64,000 nucleotides of DNA, taken from positions 218,641 to 282,640 of the forward strand of contig NZ_FNGY01000005.1 of NCBI RefSeq assembly GCF_900103665.1, read 5' to 3'. This DNA is from Pedobacter steynii (GTDB lineage Bacteria; Bacteroidota; Bacteroidia; Sphingobacteriales; Sphingobacteriaceae). Made by a program: the position numbers and the translations under genes. Below the pieces are notes generated by a model. That model was given only the letters and a program-made list of their open reading frames with translations, searched no databases and was not told where the DNA came from. Below are positions 1-8,167 of this stretch, piece by piece (position 1 is the first letter of the stretch; every line of letters starts with the position of its first letter).

Positions 1-1339
1 AGTTGATGAAATTATATTCGCTTCTTATACTATCCCATCGGATCGTAAAAACCAGGTTGTTGATGTCTGTTTGGAAAATAATGTTAAAATATTAAATATT
101 CCTTCTCCCGATGTATGGGCTAGAGGACAGGTAACTACCGCTCAAATTCAAAATTTAAATATTGAGGATCTATTAAATAGAAAAACAATTCAAATTGATA
201 TTGATGGGATCCAGAGTCAATTAAAAGATAAAAGAATTTTAATTACCGGAGCAGCCGGTTCAATTGGAAGTGAAATTGTAAGGCAACTCTTGAAGTTCGA
301 GACCGGGTTAATTATTCTTTGTGATCAAAGCGAAACGGCGTTACATAATATCTATTTAGAGTTGGAAGAATCTCATGCTAATACAAACTTTCATGCTTTT
401 ATAGGTGATGTAAAGGATGAAAAAAGAATGGAATTTCTTTTCGAAACGTATAAGCCACATTATGTTTATCATGCCGCAGCATATAAGCATGTCCCTTTGA
501 TGGAGGATAATCCAGCTGAGGCTATCAAAACAAATGTGATGGGAACCAAAACCATTGCAGATAAGTCGGTAAAGCACGGTGTTCAGAAATTCGTAATGAT
601 TTCTACGGACAAAGCAGTGAACCCAACCAATGTAATGGGAGCTTCAAAAAGAATTGCGGAAATCTACGTGCAATCTTTAAATAATTCTTTACACAATACC
701 CAACATGTTTTTAGCAATGGTTTAAGCTATATAAACGATTTAAATGTTAAGCCAATAACGAAATTCATTACCACCCGTTTTGGAAATGTTTTAGGATCCA
801 ATGGGTCTGTCATTCCGAGATTTAAACAACAGATTGAAAAAGGGGGACCTGTTACGGTAACACATCCAGAAATTACTCGCTATTTTATGACGATTCCTGA
901 AGCCTGCCGCTTGGTACTGGAGGCTGGATGCATGGGCAAGGGAGGGGAGATCTTTGTTTTTGACATGGGGAAATCTGTTAAGATTGTGGAGTTAGCTAAA
1001 AAAATGATTCGTTTAGCTGGATTGGTCCCTAATGAAGACATTAAGATCTCTTATTCAGGTTTGCGTCCTGGAGAGAAATTATTCGAAGAACTGTTGAATG
1101 ACAATGAGAATACGATGCCTACCCATCATGAAAAGATTATGATCGGGCAGGTAAGAGAATATGACTTCAACGACGTTCAGGAGCAACTCGTAAAGTTATT
1201 AAAATACGCTTTGACCGATCATGTGACCAAAGTTGTCCAGCAGATGAAGGTCATCGTTCCAGAATTTAAAAGTAAAAACTCTATCTTCGAAGAGTTAGAT
1301 GTGGCCCGTCAGGAAAATTCTGCAACACCGCATACATAG
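1..1339 (+). CDS. FlaA1/CapD-type nucleotide-sugar 4,6-dehydratase (5'-truncated by window)
   Basis: C-terminal part of a membrane-type NDP-sugar 4,6-dehydratase/epimerase of the polysaccharide biosynthesis protein CapD/FlaA1/PglF family. The frame is open without a stop from base 2, so TTG at 71 is an internal Leu codon, not a start; the missing 5' part would encode the transmembrane segments and CoA-binding-like domain of the long form. Visible are the NAD-binding motif ITGAAGSIGSE, the STDKAVNPTNVMGASK segment (TDK followed by Met where classical SDRs have Tyr, as in the FlaA1/PglF group) and FGNVLGSNGSVIP. It probably makes a UDP- or dTDP-linked 4-keto-6-deoxy sugar for surface glycan. 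The wzi-like gene starts 11 bp downstream, probably in the same transcript. Family assignment is strong; substrate unknown. Confidence 0.9.
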   Translation, partial: VDEIIFASYTIPSDRKNQVVDVCLENNVKILNIPSPDVWARGQVTTAQIQNLNIEDLLNRKTIQIDIDGIQSQLKDKRILITGAAGSIGSEIVRQLLKFETGLIILCDQSETALHNIYLELEESHANTNFHAFIGDVKDEKRMEFLFETYKPHYVYHAAAYKHVPLMEDNPAEAIKTNVMGTKTIADKSVKHGVQKFVMISTDKAVNPTNVMGASKRIAEIYVQSLNNSLHNTQHVFSNGLSYINDLNVKPITKFITTRFGNVLGSNGSVIPRFKQQIEKGGPVTVTHPEITRYFMTIPEACRLVLEAGCMGKGGEIFVFDMGKSVKIVELAKKMIRLAGLVPNEDIKISYSGLRPGEKLFEELLNDNENTMPTHHEKIMIGQVREYDFNDVQEQLVKLLKYALTDHVTKVVQQMKVIVPEFKSKNSIFEELDVARQENSATPHT

Positions 1340-1350
1340 ACAAGATCTAC

Positions 1351-2967
1351 ATGAATTTTAAAAAAAAATACTACTTCTGGATAGGAGTCCTGGTTTTTGG
1401 ATGTTTTAACGCAGACGCACAAACGCCCAATGTTAATATACCTTATTCCTACCAGTTTTATCAAAAACTTAATAAATCTGTCTATGATATAGACAGCAGA
1501 TCCCATTCTTCTATTAAAGGATTTTACGCCGATGACTCTTTATTGATACAGCGTTTCGAGGGTTTGATGAAAATGGGGACTGATTCATTGAACAAACGTT
1601 CCTGGGTGAGAAGAAAAATTACGGAGGAACATCTTCTGAACTTCAAAGGAGATGATTATGAGGTGTACGCTGATTTTTTACCTGACCTTCAAATAGGTAG
1701 GGAATTCAATCAAAATACTACTACCTGGCTAAATACCAGGGGTTTTCAAATTGGAGGTAAAATAGGAAAGCAATTCTCTTTTTATACAAATGGCTTTGAA
1801 AACCAAGGTGTTTTTGCGAATTATATGACTGATTTTATTAATACCAATCAAGTCGTTCCAAGCCAGATGACCGGAAAACTGGATAAAAGTACTAAAGATT
1901 GGTCTTATGTAACAGCTTTACTCTCTTATACTCCCAATAAACATTTGAATATTGCCCTCGGTTATGATAAAAACTTTATCGGTGATGGTTATCGTTCTAT
2001 GCTACTCTCGGATGTTGCATCAAACTATTCCTTTTTAAGAGTTCGCGCCAGTTTGGGTAATGTTCAATACCAAACGATATTTGGTTATATGCTTGATCCT
2101 GGAGCCACAAAACTGACTACAGACAGGCGTCTTGGAGATAGAGGTAAATGGGCAGCAATGCACTATGTGGACTGGAATGTGACCAAACGTTTTTCAATCG
2201 GTTTTTTTCAGGCAGTTACCTGGGCTGATGCTGAACCGGAAGGTAAACGTGGATTTGATTTTAATTATGTACACCCTTTTATTTTCCTTCGTTCAGTAGA
2301 AGGGGCAAATACCACCTCTCCTGATAAAATGCGCCTGGGCTTAAATGCAAAATACGAAGTATTGGATAAAACGACTCTTTATGGTCAATTTATGATCGAT
2401 GAATTTACGGCTAAGGAATTTTTTGGAAATAAAGGTTACTGGGCTAATAAATGGGCTTTGCAAATCGGACTTAGAGGATCAGATTTATTCAAAGTAGAAG
2501 GGTTGAACTATCTTGCTGAATTTAATACAGCCAGGCCTTATGCTTATGCTCATTTTGATCGGGTTTCTAATTATGCGGCCATGAATCAGCCCTTAGCACA
2601 TCCTTTAGGAGCAAACTTTAGAGAAGTATTGGGGATCATGAATTATAGTTATAAAAGGTTTGACTTCCAGGGGCAGTTGATGTATGCGAGATATGGCTTA
2701 GATCCTGAAGGCGCGAATTATGGGAAGAACATTTTTAAGCCTTATGACACAAGAGTCGCTGATTACGGAAATAATATCGGGCAAGGAATTAAGACGAATC
2801 TATACTTTGCCGAGGGACGTGTTTCCTATCTTCTAAATCCAAAATATAACCTCCGCTTGGAATTGGGCGGGATCTATAGAAGAGAAAGTAATACCGTAGC
2901 TAAAAATACCGGATTAATTACTTTCGGACTTCGCAGTACCTTCAGAAATTTATATCAGGATTTCTAA
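1351..2967 (+). CDS. Wzi-like capsule assembly outer-membrane protein
   Basis: 538-aa protein with a clear signal peptide (cleavage expected after NADAQ, about residue 24), then aromatic-rich alternating beta strands typical of an outer-membrane barrel. Sequence character and length fit the capsule assembly Wzi family, which in Gram-negatives helps attach capsular polysaccharide to the cell surface. Segments such as the one around FSIGFFQAVTWAD and the Arg/Gly-rich loops are typical of Bacteroidota members. It follows the dehydratase gene by 11 bp, which fits a role at the end of a capsule/EPS operon. The barrel prediction is firm; the Wzi assignment is from recognition of family style, not from a search. 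Confidence 0.75.
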   Translation: MNFKKKYYFWIGVLVFGCFNADAQTPNVNIPYSYQFYQKLNKSVYDIDSRSHSSIKGFYADDSLLIQRFEGLMKMGTDSLNKRSWVRRKITEEHLLNFKGDDYEVYADFLPDLQIGREFNQNTTTWLNTRGFQIGGKIGKQFSFYTNGFENQGVFANYMTDFINTNQVVPSQMTGKLDKSTKDWSYVTALLSYTPNKHLNIALGYDKNFIGDGYRSMLLSDVASNYSFLRVRASLGNVQYQTIFGYMLDPGATKLTTDRRLGDRGKWAAMHYVDWNVTKRFSIGFFQAVTWADAEPEGKRGFDFNYVHPFIFLRSVEGANTTSPDKMRLGLNAKYEVLDKTTLYGQFMIDEFTAKEFFGNKGYWANKWALQIGLRGSDLFKVEGLNYLAEFNTARPYAYAHFDRVSNYAAMNQPLAHPLGANFREVLGIMNYSYKRFDFQGQLMYARYGLDPEGANYGKNIFKPYDTRVADYGNNIGQGIKTNLYFAEGRVSYLLNPKYNLRLELGGIYRRESNTVAKNTGLITFGLRSTFRNLYQDF

Positions 2968-2984
2968 GAGATTTAAAATGTAAA

Positions 2985-3245
2985 ATGACGACCACTAAGA
3001 CTATAATCATCGCTGGTCGTGTCGGTTTTATTGGCGCCCATGGAGTAAATACGTCGGTTTGTAAGCAATTATCTGGAATACAAGATTGTCAATCTGGATA
3101 AGCTTACTTATGCGGGGAATCTGGCAAGTTTAACCGATATTGAAAATGCGTCTATTTCCACTTTTCCTAAATAACATCAAAAATAAAAAGGATCTCCCCG
3201 TTTATGGAAAAGGAGAGAATGTTTGCGCAATTGATATTTAGAGGC
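2985..3245 (+). pseudogene. rmlB (dTDP-glucose 4,6-dehydratase) remnant, frameshifted and internally deleted
   Basis: Three pieces of an RmlB/RfbB reading frame survive. ATG at 2985 begins an N-terminal Rossmann segment (TIIIAGRVGFIGAHG, degenerate from the usual TGGAGFIGSH). After a frameshift near 3055-3075 the next frame gives YKIVNLDKLTYAGNLASLTD, a hallmark RmlB stretch. From about 3155 another frame gives LNNIKNKKDLPVYGKGENV followed directly by an AIDI-like tail, so roughly 150 codons are gone before it and about 10 more after ENV. The catalytic YxxxK region is absent. No functional product is possible. The remnant lies between the wzi-like gene and the pectate-lyase-fold gene and matches the rmlA stub at 4712-5013, as parts of one destroyed dTDP-sugar cluster. 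Confidence 0.8.
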
Positions 3246-3374
3246 CATTTCATATCAATTATGAAGCGGCTTTTTATTTCCCAGAATATCCCGACTATAG
3301 TTTTCGTTCAGCCCTATTTGATAAAGGATTAAACGTTATATTTATCTGTTGTTTAATTAAATTTCGATAATAAT
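3246..3374. other. AT-rich spacer between rmlB remnant and next gene
   Basis: About 130 bp with a short open stretch reading NYEAAFYFPEYPDYSF that does not continue the RmlB homology and that I do not recognise. It may be the tail of another deleted sugar gene or non-coding. TATATTTA at about 3340 is one base off the Bacteroidota -7 box TAnnTTTG and could drive the following gene. Confidence 0.3.
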
Positions 3375-4637
3375 ATGCAGGCAATATTAAATCTAAACGA
3401 ACTTCGGAATTATTCCTATTTTCCTGAAAATATATATTTACAGGGGCACTCTACCGTTGGCGATGGAGGTGAAGGTGTTTTTTATTGGGATCATCTAAGT
3501 CTAGAAAACGATAATAACGGTATTATCATTAAAGTAACAGGTGTAAGTGAGGGAAGATGGAAAAGATTATTTGATGGACAAGCAAACGTCAAGTGGTTTG
3601 GAGTAAAAGCAGACGGGATGGATGATACTATTGCATTACAAAATGCTATAGATTGTTGGAATGTTATTTATTTACCGAAAGGTGAGTATAAAATTACGTC
3701 TTCAATTGTATTGAAGCCAAGATCTTATGTGTATGGCTCACAAGTGACGGCAACAATTGTTAATGCCTATGGTTGCGATGCATTTTTGGTAGACGGTAAT
3801 GATGGAGATAATATTACTATTGAGAAAATTCAGATAAGGGGATATTCTTCCGCTGGAATTGGAGATCCGAAAACTTTTACAGGAATTAAGTCGAGGGGGG
3901 AATCTGAACATCATGTTAATTACCTAAATATTAAAGATATCTTTTTGATCGGTTTTTTATACTGTATAGATTTACAATTTACTTGGAACTCTCTGATCGA
4001 TAATGTTGAAACTATGAATTGTGCAAATTCTGTAAGAGTTTTTGGACAAACGGTTAATAATAGTATTAACAATTCAAGGCTAACCGCAAATGGTGGAAAT
4101 GCTTCAATTCTGACTCAATCTGATGGTGTGGTCACTGGAGAGGGGTTGATGATAAATAATACATTAATGGCCAGCGGCGCATATGGTGTGAAGGTAGAAG
4201 GTAGTTTTTTATCGCTATTAATTTCTAATAGCCTTATTGACCTAATTTCGAATATTGGAGTTTATTTTACTGATGCGAAGTCCACACTTATAAGCAATAC
4301 CTGGATTTATGCAACCAATAGGGGAATTGAACTAGCCCCGTTAAGTGAGGTTGTAGATCAGAACATAAGCATATCGAATTGTAGAATCCAGGCTACTGCT
4401 GAAAATGGTTCTTGCATTAAAATAAATGAGCTTAATAGAGGGGTTTTGATCAGTGGAGGATCCTTAGTCTGCAGTTCGGGAGGGAGATGTGTACATACCT
4501 ATTATGCGAGAGCGATAGCGATTGGAACTCTTTTCTTAGTAAATCCCAGTACAACTATTGATAGTATTCTTGTTGAAAGTTCAATCGATGTTTTGACAAG
4601 TATGCTGGTTGGTAATGCTACTATCGAAATTATTTAG
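3375..4637 (+). CDS. Pectate-lyase-3 / tailspike-like beta-helix protein
   Basis: 420-aa protein without an obvious signal peptide. After an N-terminal 60-70-residue segment resembling phage tailspike head-binding modules (GHSTVGDGGEGVFYW), the motif VKWFGVKADGMDDTIALQNA marks the start of a Pectate_lyase_3 (GH28-related) right-handed beta helix. The rest is a long series of short Asn/Ser/Ile-rich strands (for example NNTLMASGAYGVKVEG), as in parallel beta helices. Such proteins cleave or bind polysaccharides; here the target could be the locus's own exopolysaccharide. It sits between two broken rml genes, so it may have arrived by insertion, possibly phage-derived. The fold is well supported; enzymatic activity is not shown. 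Confidence 0.7.
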   Translation: MQAILNLNELRNYSYFPENIYLQGHSTVGDGGEGVFYWDHLSLENDNNGIIIKVTGVSEGRWKRLFDGQANVKWFGVKADGMDDTIALQNAIDCWNVIYLPKGEYKITSSIVLKPRSYVYGSQVTATIVNAYGCDAFLVDGNDGDNITIEKIQIRGYSSAGIGDPKTFTGIKSRGESEHHVNYLNIKDIFLIGFLYCIDLQFTWNSLIDNVETMNCANSVRVFGQTVNNSINNSRLTANGGNASILTQSDGVVTGEGLMINNTLMASGAYGVKVEGSFLSLLISNSLIDLISNIGVYFTDAKSTLISNTWIYATNRGIELAPLSEVVDQNISISNCRIQATAENGSCIKINELNRGVLISGGSLVCSSGGRCVHTYYARAIAIGTLFLVNPSTTIDSILVESSIDVLTSMLVGNATIEII

Positions 4638-4684
4638 AATTTAAATATTCTACTTTTATATCTCAATAACATCATGGAAGAGGA

Positions 4685-4711
4685 AAAATAAAGAGCCTTC
4701 TATCGGGATCG
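4685..4711 (+). repeat. 27-bp direct repeat, copy 1 (duplicate of tRNA-Thr 3' end; att-like)
   Basis: Perfect 27-bp match to 6604-6630, which covers the last 18 bases of the minus-strand tRNA-Thr gene plus 9 bases beyond it. Orientation is the same, so this is a direct repeat 1.9 kb apart. Homology to rmlA begins immediately after this copy. Duplication of a tRNA 3' end is the typical footprint of tyrosine-integrase integration, but no integrase gene lies between the copies. Confidence 0.85.
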
Positions 4712-5013
4712 GACCATCACCTCGTGGTGAATACGAAATCACAGATGTGAATAAAGAATACCTGGAAAGAGGTAAGCTGAAGGTGGGGATCTTAAGTCGT
4801 GGAACTGCATGGTTAGATACTGGTACATTTGCTTCATTGATGCAGGCAGGTGAATTTGTTCAGGTCATAGAAGAGCGACAAGGCCTAAAAATCGGATGTA
4901 TTGAAGAGATCGCTTACCGTATGGGATTCATTACTGCTGAGCGGCTTAGGGAAATTGCTACGCCTTTGGTAGAGAGTGGCTACGGAAGTTATTTATTAAA
5001 ACAAATTAGGTAG
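4712..5013 (+). pseudogene. rmlA (glucose-1-phosphate thymidylyltransferase) 3' stub
   Basis: The frame encodes the C-terminal third of RmlA: PSPRGEYEITDVNKEYLE, then GILSRGTAWLDTGTFASLMQ and IGCIEEIAYRMGFI, all hallmark RmlA segments. GTG at 4747 is an internal Val, not a start: homology continues upstream to 4712 and stops exactly at the end of the tRNA-derived repeat. The nucleotide-binding N-terminus (GGxGTRLxPxT) is missing, so this stub cannot synthesise dTDP-glucose. The remaining sequence shows no stop or frameshift, suggesting a fairly recent truncation. Confidence 0.85.
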
Positions 5014-5032
5014 TTTCCTGGTTAACGCATAT

Positions 5033-5067
5033 AAAAGCTACCTCGTAATTGATATTGGGTAGTTTTT
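5033..5067 (+). terminator. Rho-independent terminator after rmlA stub
   Basis: Stem 5033-5043 (AAAAGCTACCT) pairs with 5057-5067 across a 13-nt loop, with two G-T pairs, and is followed by more T residues. It would end plus-strand transcription of the capsule locus and may also serve the convergent aminotransferase gene ending at 5093. Confidence 0.65.
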
Positions 5068-5092
5068 TTGTGTTTTTCCTGATTTAGCAATC

Positions 5093-6181
5093 TTAAATGA
5101 ATTTGTTTAAAACCTCAACTACCCGATATATTTGCTCCGTATCATGAGCAAAGGAACAAGGCAAACTCAATGTCGTCTCGTGAATTTCAGAAGAGATCGG
5201 GAAATGCAAATCATTCATCGCCTTAAGCGCTTTCTGTTTATGAGGAGCTACGGGGTAATGTATTTCCGTTCCGATACCCTCATCTTGTAGATACGCTTTA
5301 ATTCTATCCCGTTCAGGATGTCTTATATTGAATATATGATAAATATTTCCGAAACCCTCAGTAACTACTGGCTTAATGTAGGATTCATTAAGATTTTCAA
5401 GATAGATCGTTGCCAGCTGTTGTTTATGCTGATTGATTTTATTAAGGTATGGTAACTTGATCCTTAAAAAAGAAGCCTGAATTTCATCTAATCTGGAATT
5501 AAATCCTATAATTCCGTTGTGGTATTTCTTTTCAGAGCCATAATTTCTAAGTTGACGCAGCTTCTCATAATCTTGACTGGACTTACAAATAATTGCTCCT
5601 GCATCGCCCAATGCGCCAAGGTTTTTAGTTGGGTAGAAACTAAAAGCCCCGAAATCCCCAAAAGTACCAGCCATCTTTCCTTTGTAAGTTGCACCATGTG
5701 CCTGGGCACAGTCTTCTATGATTTTTAAGTTATGGTTTCTGGCAATGAGGAGGATTGGATCCATGTCGCAACATTGTCCGTAGAGGTGGACAGGCATAAT
5801 GGCGACAGTTTTTCCGGTAATTGCAGCCTTTATTTTTTCAGGATCAATATTATAAGTCCGAATATCTGGTTCAACAAACACCGGAACAAGGTTACAATGC
5901 AATATGGCAAGGATCGTGGCTATATAGGTATTTGAAGGAACGATAACTTCATCTCCAGGCTGAAAATTACAGCACTTCAGCGAAAGTATAAGCGCATCAA
6001 GACCATTTGCTACCCCTACTACAAATTGTTCCTGGTGGAAATCCCCAAACTCTTTCTCAAAGAGGGAAACTTCATCACCAAGTATGTACCATCCTTTATC
6101 CAGGAAATCTGAAAATCGCTTTTTAAGTTCAGCTTCAAAAGGATGGTTTAGTGTTTTTAAATTTTCATAGGGAATTTTCAT
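5093..6181 (-). CDS. fdtB: DegT/DnrJ/EryC1/StrS family sugar aminotransferase, FdtB-like
   Basis: PLP-dependent transaminase (362 aa from ATG at 6181; ATG at 6190 is a possible alternative) expected to aminate C3 of a dTDP-3-keto-6-deoxyhexose. Motifs: GVANGLDAL substrate loop, VPSNTYIAT, EDCAQAHGA (PLP-ring Asp) and FYPTKNLGALGDAG with the Schiff-base Lys at K186; the FYPTKNLGALGD form is typical of FdtB/TylB-type 3-aminotransferases. Its start overlaps the 3' end of fdtA by 17 bp, indicating translational coupling. With FdtA it would make dTDP-3-amino-3,6-dideoxyhexose (Fuc3N or Qui3N) for surface glycan. The dTDP-4-keto-6-deoxyglucose substrate must come from RmlA/RmlB elsewhere, as both are broken here. 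Fuc3N versus Qui3N cannot be decided by eye. Confidence 0.85.
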   Translation of the reverse strand: MKIPYENLKTLNHPFEAELKKRFSDFLDKGWYILGDEVSLFEKEFGDFHQEQFVVGVANGLDALILSLKCCNFQPGDEVIVPSNTYIATILAILHCNLVPVFVEPDIRTYNIDPEKIKAAITGKTVAIMPVHLYGQCCDMDPILLIARNHNLKIIEDCAQAHGATYKGKMAGTFGDFGAFSFYPTKNLGALGDAGAIICKSSQDYEKLRQLRNYGSEKKYHNGIIGFNSRLDEIQASFLRIKLPYLNKINQHKQQLATIYLENLNESYIKPVVTEGFGNIYHIFNIRHPERDRIKAYLQDEGIGTEIHYPVAPHKQKALKAMNDLHFPISSEIHETTLSLPCSFAHDTEQIYRVVEVLNKFI

Positions 6182-6539
6182 AAGGCTCATAAATGTAGTC
6201 TTTGGGGTCAAATGCTGTGGAAGCTAAAACCAATAAAATAGCGTTGGGTGAAAAATCGTGCATAATGTGCCAATCCTGTGGTTCTAAAATCAAGCACTTT
6301 TCCGGCGAGTCGAGATTGAATAATTCGACTTTTGTGTTGTCATTATTTGTTATTTTGCAAGATCCCTGAATGCATATTGCAGCCTGATGGGTATTGTGAT
6401 GTCTGTGACCTCCGCGGTCTGAATCATCAACAGCATAAATATAAAATAATCGCTTGATTTCGAAATCGACAACGCGGTCGAGGACAGTTAAGATCCCTCT
6501 GGAATCTTTAAAGGTTTTAAGATCTATGATATGGGCCAT
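6165..6539 (-). CDS. fdtA: WxcM/FdtA-like dTDP-4-keto-6-deoxyglucose 3,4-ketoisomerase
   Basis: 124-aa single-domain cupin, the usual length for FdtA/QdtA ketoisomerases, which convert dTDP-4-keto-6-deoxyglucose to the 3-keto isomer ahead of C3 transamination. The family signature RGGHRHHNTHQ (residues about 43-53) carries the catalytic/binding histidines, followed by the strand AICIQGSCKI. MAHIIDLKTFKDSRGIL is a typical family N-terminus. It is first in a two-gene operon with fdtB (17-bp overlap). A TACTTTTG box at 6553-6560 (minus strand) lies just upstream. Function is well supported; product stereochemistry is not. Confidence 0.85.
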   Translation of the reverse strand: MAHIIDLKTFKDSRGILTVLDRVVDFEIKRLFYIYAVDDSDRGGHRHHNTHQAAICIQGSCKITNNDNTKVELFNLDSPEKCLILEPQDWHIMHDFSPNAILLVLASTAFDPKDYIYEPYENSL

Positions 6540-6552
6540 AAGTATTATTCTT

Positions 6553-6560
6553 CAAAAGTA
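6553..6560 (-). promoter_or_regulatory. Possible -7 box of fdtAB operon
   Basis: On the minus strand TACTTTTG matches the Bacteroidota -7 consensus TAnnTTTG, 13 bp before the fdtA start. No TTTG is found at the -33 distance, so support is only partial. Confidence 0.35.
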
Positions 6561-6612
6561 GGAATATATGTGAGAATGATCTATGATGGAATAACTTGTG
6601 GGGAAAATAAAG

Positions 6613-6685
<73 letters not shown>

Positions 6686-6696
6686 TTTTATTATGA

Positions 6697-6724
6697 CATC
6701 AAATGCGATAAATATCGCCTGATG
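6697..6724 (-). terminator. Hairpin between hypothetical gene and tRNA-Thr
   Basis: Nested inverted repeat: CATCA 6697-6701 with TGATG 6720-6724, and GCGAT 6705-6709 with ATCGC 6714-6718. It lies between the stop of the gene ending at 6787 and the tRNA. There is only a weak U tract, so it could be a terminator or a leader hairpin trimmed during tRNA maturation. Confidence 0.4.
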
Positions 6725-6738
6725 CTCTGGTGAGGCCA

Positions 6739-6769
6739 CAAAAGTAGAAAAATATTGTTTCCCGGCAAA
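6739..6769 (-). promoter_or_regulatory. Promoter of tRNA-Thr (TTTG-N19-TACTTTTG)
   Basis: On the minus strand a -33 TTTG (6769-6766) is separated by 19 nt from TACTTTTG (6746-6739), an exact match to the Bacteroidota sigma-A consensus TTTG/TAnnTTTG. It lies about 53 bp upstream of the tRNA 5' end. Confidence 0.6.
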
Positions 6770-6786
6770 TTATTTTTTAAAATAAT

Positions 6787-7482
6787 TTATCCTTTTCCAA
6801 AGGTCGTGTATGCTCCCTTTGCTTTTAACTTTTTTAACCGTGGTCCTTTATGTCGGGAAGTATAGAAACGGAGTGCTTCTTCAAGTACGACAGGCTGAGG
6901 GGTAACCTTGTATAGCGCTATAAAATCTCTGTAAATTTCTACGGCTAGTTTCGGCGAGTCGAAATACGACGTATTGATCATTAATAGCAATAGCGTCTTT
7001 ACTCTTTCTGCATCAATCGTAAATTTCACTATGTTTTTGGGAATCTTTGATTCATCCAGCAGGTAGAGCTTTTTCAGTTCGCCATAAAAGCCTATTTTTT
7101 CAATCAGGAGCTGTTGTTTTCCTTTAATAACGTAATGTGTCACCTTGACTGTAATCTCATCCTCAGTGAGCGCTTTTGTAGGTAAAAGCCTCCATAGAGG
7201 CTGGTCATAGAAAATATGGCGTATGAAATTGATCTGATCCAGGTCATATACTGGTATACTTCGCTGCGGGAGTGTGTAAATTCCTGTTTCAGGATCTTTG
7301 AATACGGTTCGGGAAGTAATCTTTAATGTTGGGTTTTCTATCTCTTTCAGATGCAGGGGAACCTCATCCATCAGAAAAGCCATATCTGCAATCCAGAAGC
7401 CTAGGGCAACTCTCCGCCTCCAGACGTTATAGATGATCTCCAGATCTATGGCGTAAACATTATAAATGAGTACGGTCTGCAT
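6787..7482 (-). CDS. Hypothetical protein, partner of upstream XRE regulator
   Basis: 231-aa protein, no signal peptide or membrane segment, with a basic C-terminus (SRHKGPRLKKLKAKG). I do not recognise the family. Regular alternation of hydrophobic strands in the first half and helices in the second suggests a compact cytoplasmic protein. It follows the HTH gene ending at 7556 by 73 bp on the same strand; a 7-bp inverted repeat (7512-7528) lies in the gap, 30 bp before the start codon. The two genes probably form one unit, which could be regulatory or toxin-antitoxin-like, but the sequence does not prove either. Confidence 0.65.
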   Translation of the reverse strand: MQTVLIYNVYAIDLEIIYNVWRRRVALGFWIADMAFLMDEVPLHLKEIENPTLKITSRTVFKDPETGIYTLPQRSIPVYDLDQINFIRHIFYDQPLWRLLPTKALTEDEITVKVTHYVIKGKQQLLIEKIGFYGELKKLYLLDESKIPKNIVKFTIDAERVKTLLLLMINTSYFDSPKLAVEIYRDFIALYKVTPQPVVLEEALRFYTSRHKGPRLKKLKAKGAYTTFGKG

Positions 7483-7511
7483 ATTTCTCTTAAATTTCCT
7501 TAAATATGCGG

Positions 7512-7528
7512 ACTATTTCGTAAATAGT
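7512..7528 (-). promoter_or_regulatory. Inverted repeat ACTATTT-CGT-AAATAGT, possible operator
   Basis: Perfect 7-bp arms with a 3-nt spacer between the XRE-type gene and the hypothetical gene downstream. Size and symmetry suit binding of an HTH dimer, possibly the XRE protein itself. Inference only. Confidence 0.35.
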
Positions 7529-7555
7529 AAAATTTGAAAAAAAACTTAAGGGATT

Positions 7556-8167
7556 TTATTCTTGAGACTGAGGTTCTTCAGTCTCGTTTTTTTTATAGTG
7601 ATAAGTATCCGGTTCTCCGGTTTTGTGTCTTACAAGGACCCCTTCATCAGAGAGCAGGTTTAACCGGTGACTGAGTGATTTTCGGATAAAGCTTTTTCCA
7701 AATAACCGGATACAGTTCGCTTCAATTTCATCCAGATTTACCAGTCTTCTATCAAAGAAGCCTGTTGTAATTAGGGTAAGAATCGCATTCTTTGGACCGA
7801 TTTCTTTTACACTTGGATTGATGACTTTAAGTACTTTTTTCCTCGAAAGAACTGGTTTTTCCGGAATCAGGTCATGAAGGTTTAGTAAGGTTTTGTTTTT
7901 TCCCTTGCCAGACTTTTTTCCCGACAAATGAGATTTATCCGTTTGATTAATGGCTTTAACGATTTTATTCAGGTGTCCTAACGTATACTTAGCCGTTAAT
8001 CGCGGGTTCTCCGCATTTGAAATATAGCCTTCGGCGATTCCCGCTTTATTTTCGAGTGTCCTATGGGAAATCTCTTGTTTTTCGCGGGCTTCTTTGACTT
8101 TATTGATCGTCTCTAAATCAGCAGCTTTTACCGTTGATGGGTGCCACTTTTTCTCTTTTTTGGCCAT
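7556..8167 (-). CDS. XRE-type helix-turn-helix protein with C-terminal winged-helix-like domain
   Basis: 203 aa. Residues about 18-75 form an HTH_3/XRE-like bundle: EAREKQEISHRTLENKAGIA is helices 1-2 and EGYISNAENPRLTAKYTLG the recognition helix region. A Lys/Gly/Ser-rich linker (SGKKSGKGKNK) joins a second domain of about 85 residues whose end (KSLSHRLNLLSDEGVLVRHK) looks like a winged helix with a wing. It is upstream of, and codirectional with, the hypothetical gene at 6787-7482, which it may regulate. The HTH call is good; target and biological role are unknown. Confidence 0.7.
   Translation of the reverse strand: MAKKEKKWHPSTVKAADLETINKVKEAREKQEISHRTLENKAGIAEGYISNAENPRLTAKYTLGHLNKIVKAINQTDKSHLSGKKSGKGKNKTLLNLHDLIPEKPVLSRKKVLKVINPSVKEIGPKNAILTLITTGFFDRRLVNLDEIEANCIRLFGKSFIRKSLSHRLNLLSDEGVLVRHKTGEPDTYHYKKNETEEPQSQE

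Noticed and set aside
71..1339. Complete 422-aa dehydratase starting at TTG 71
   Set aside because: The frame is open to the window's left edge and the family has a longer N-terminal region, so the gene is cut by the edge.
4747..5013. Stand-alone 88-aa gene starting at GTG
   Set aside because: Homology to RmlA runs upstream through the GTG to 4712; it is the stub of a longer gene.
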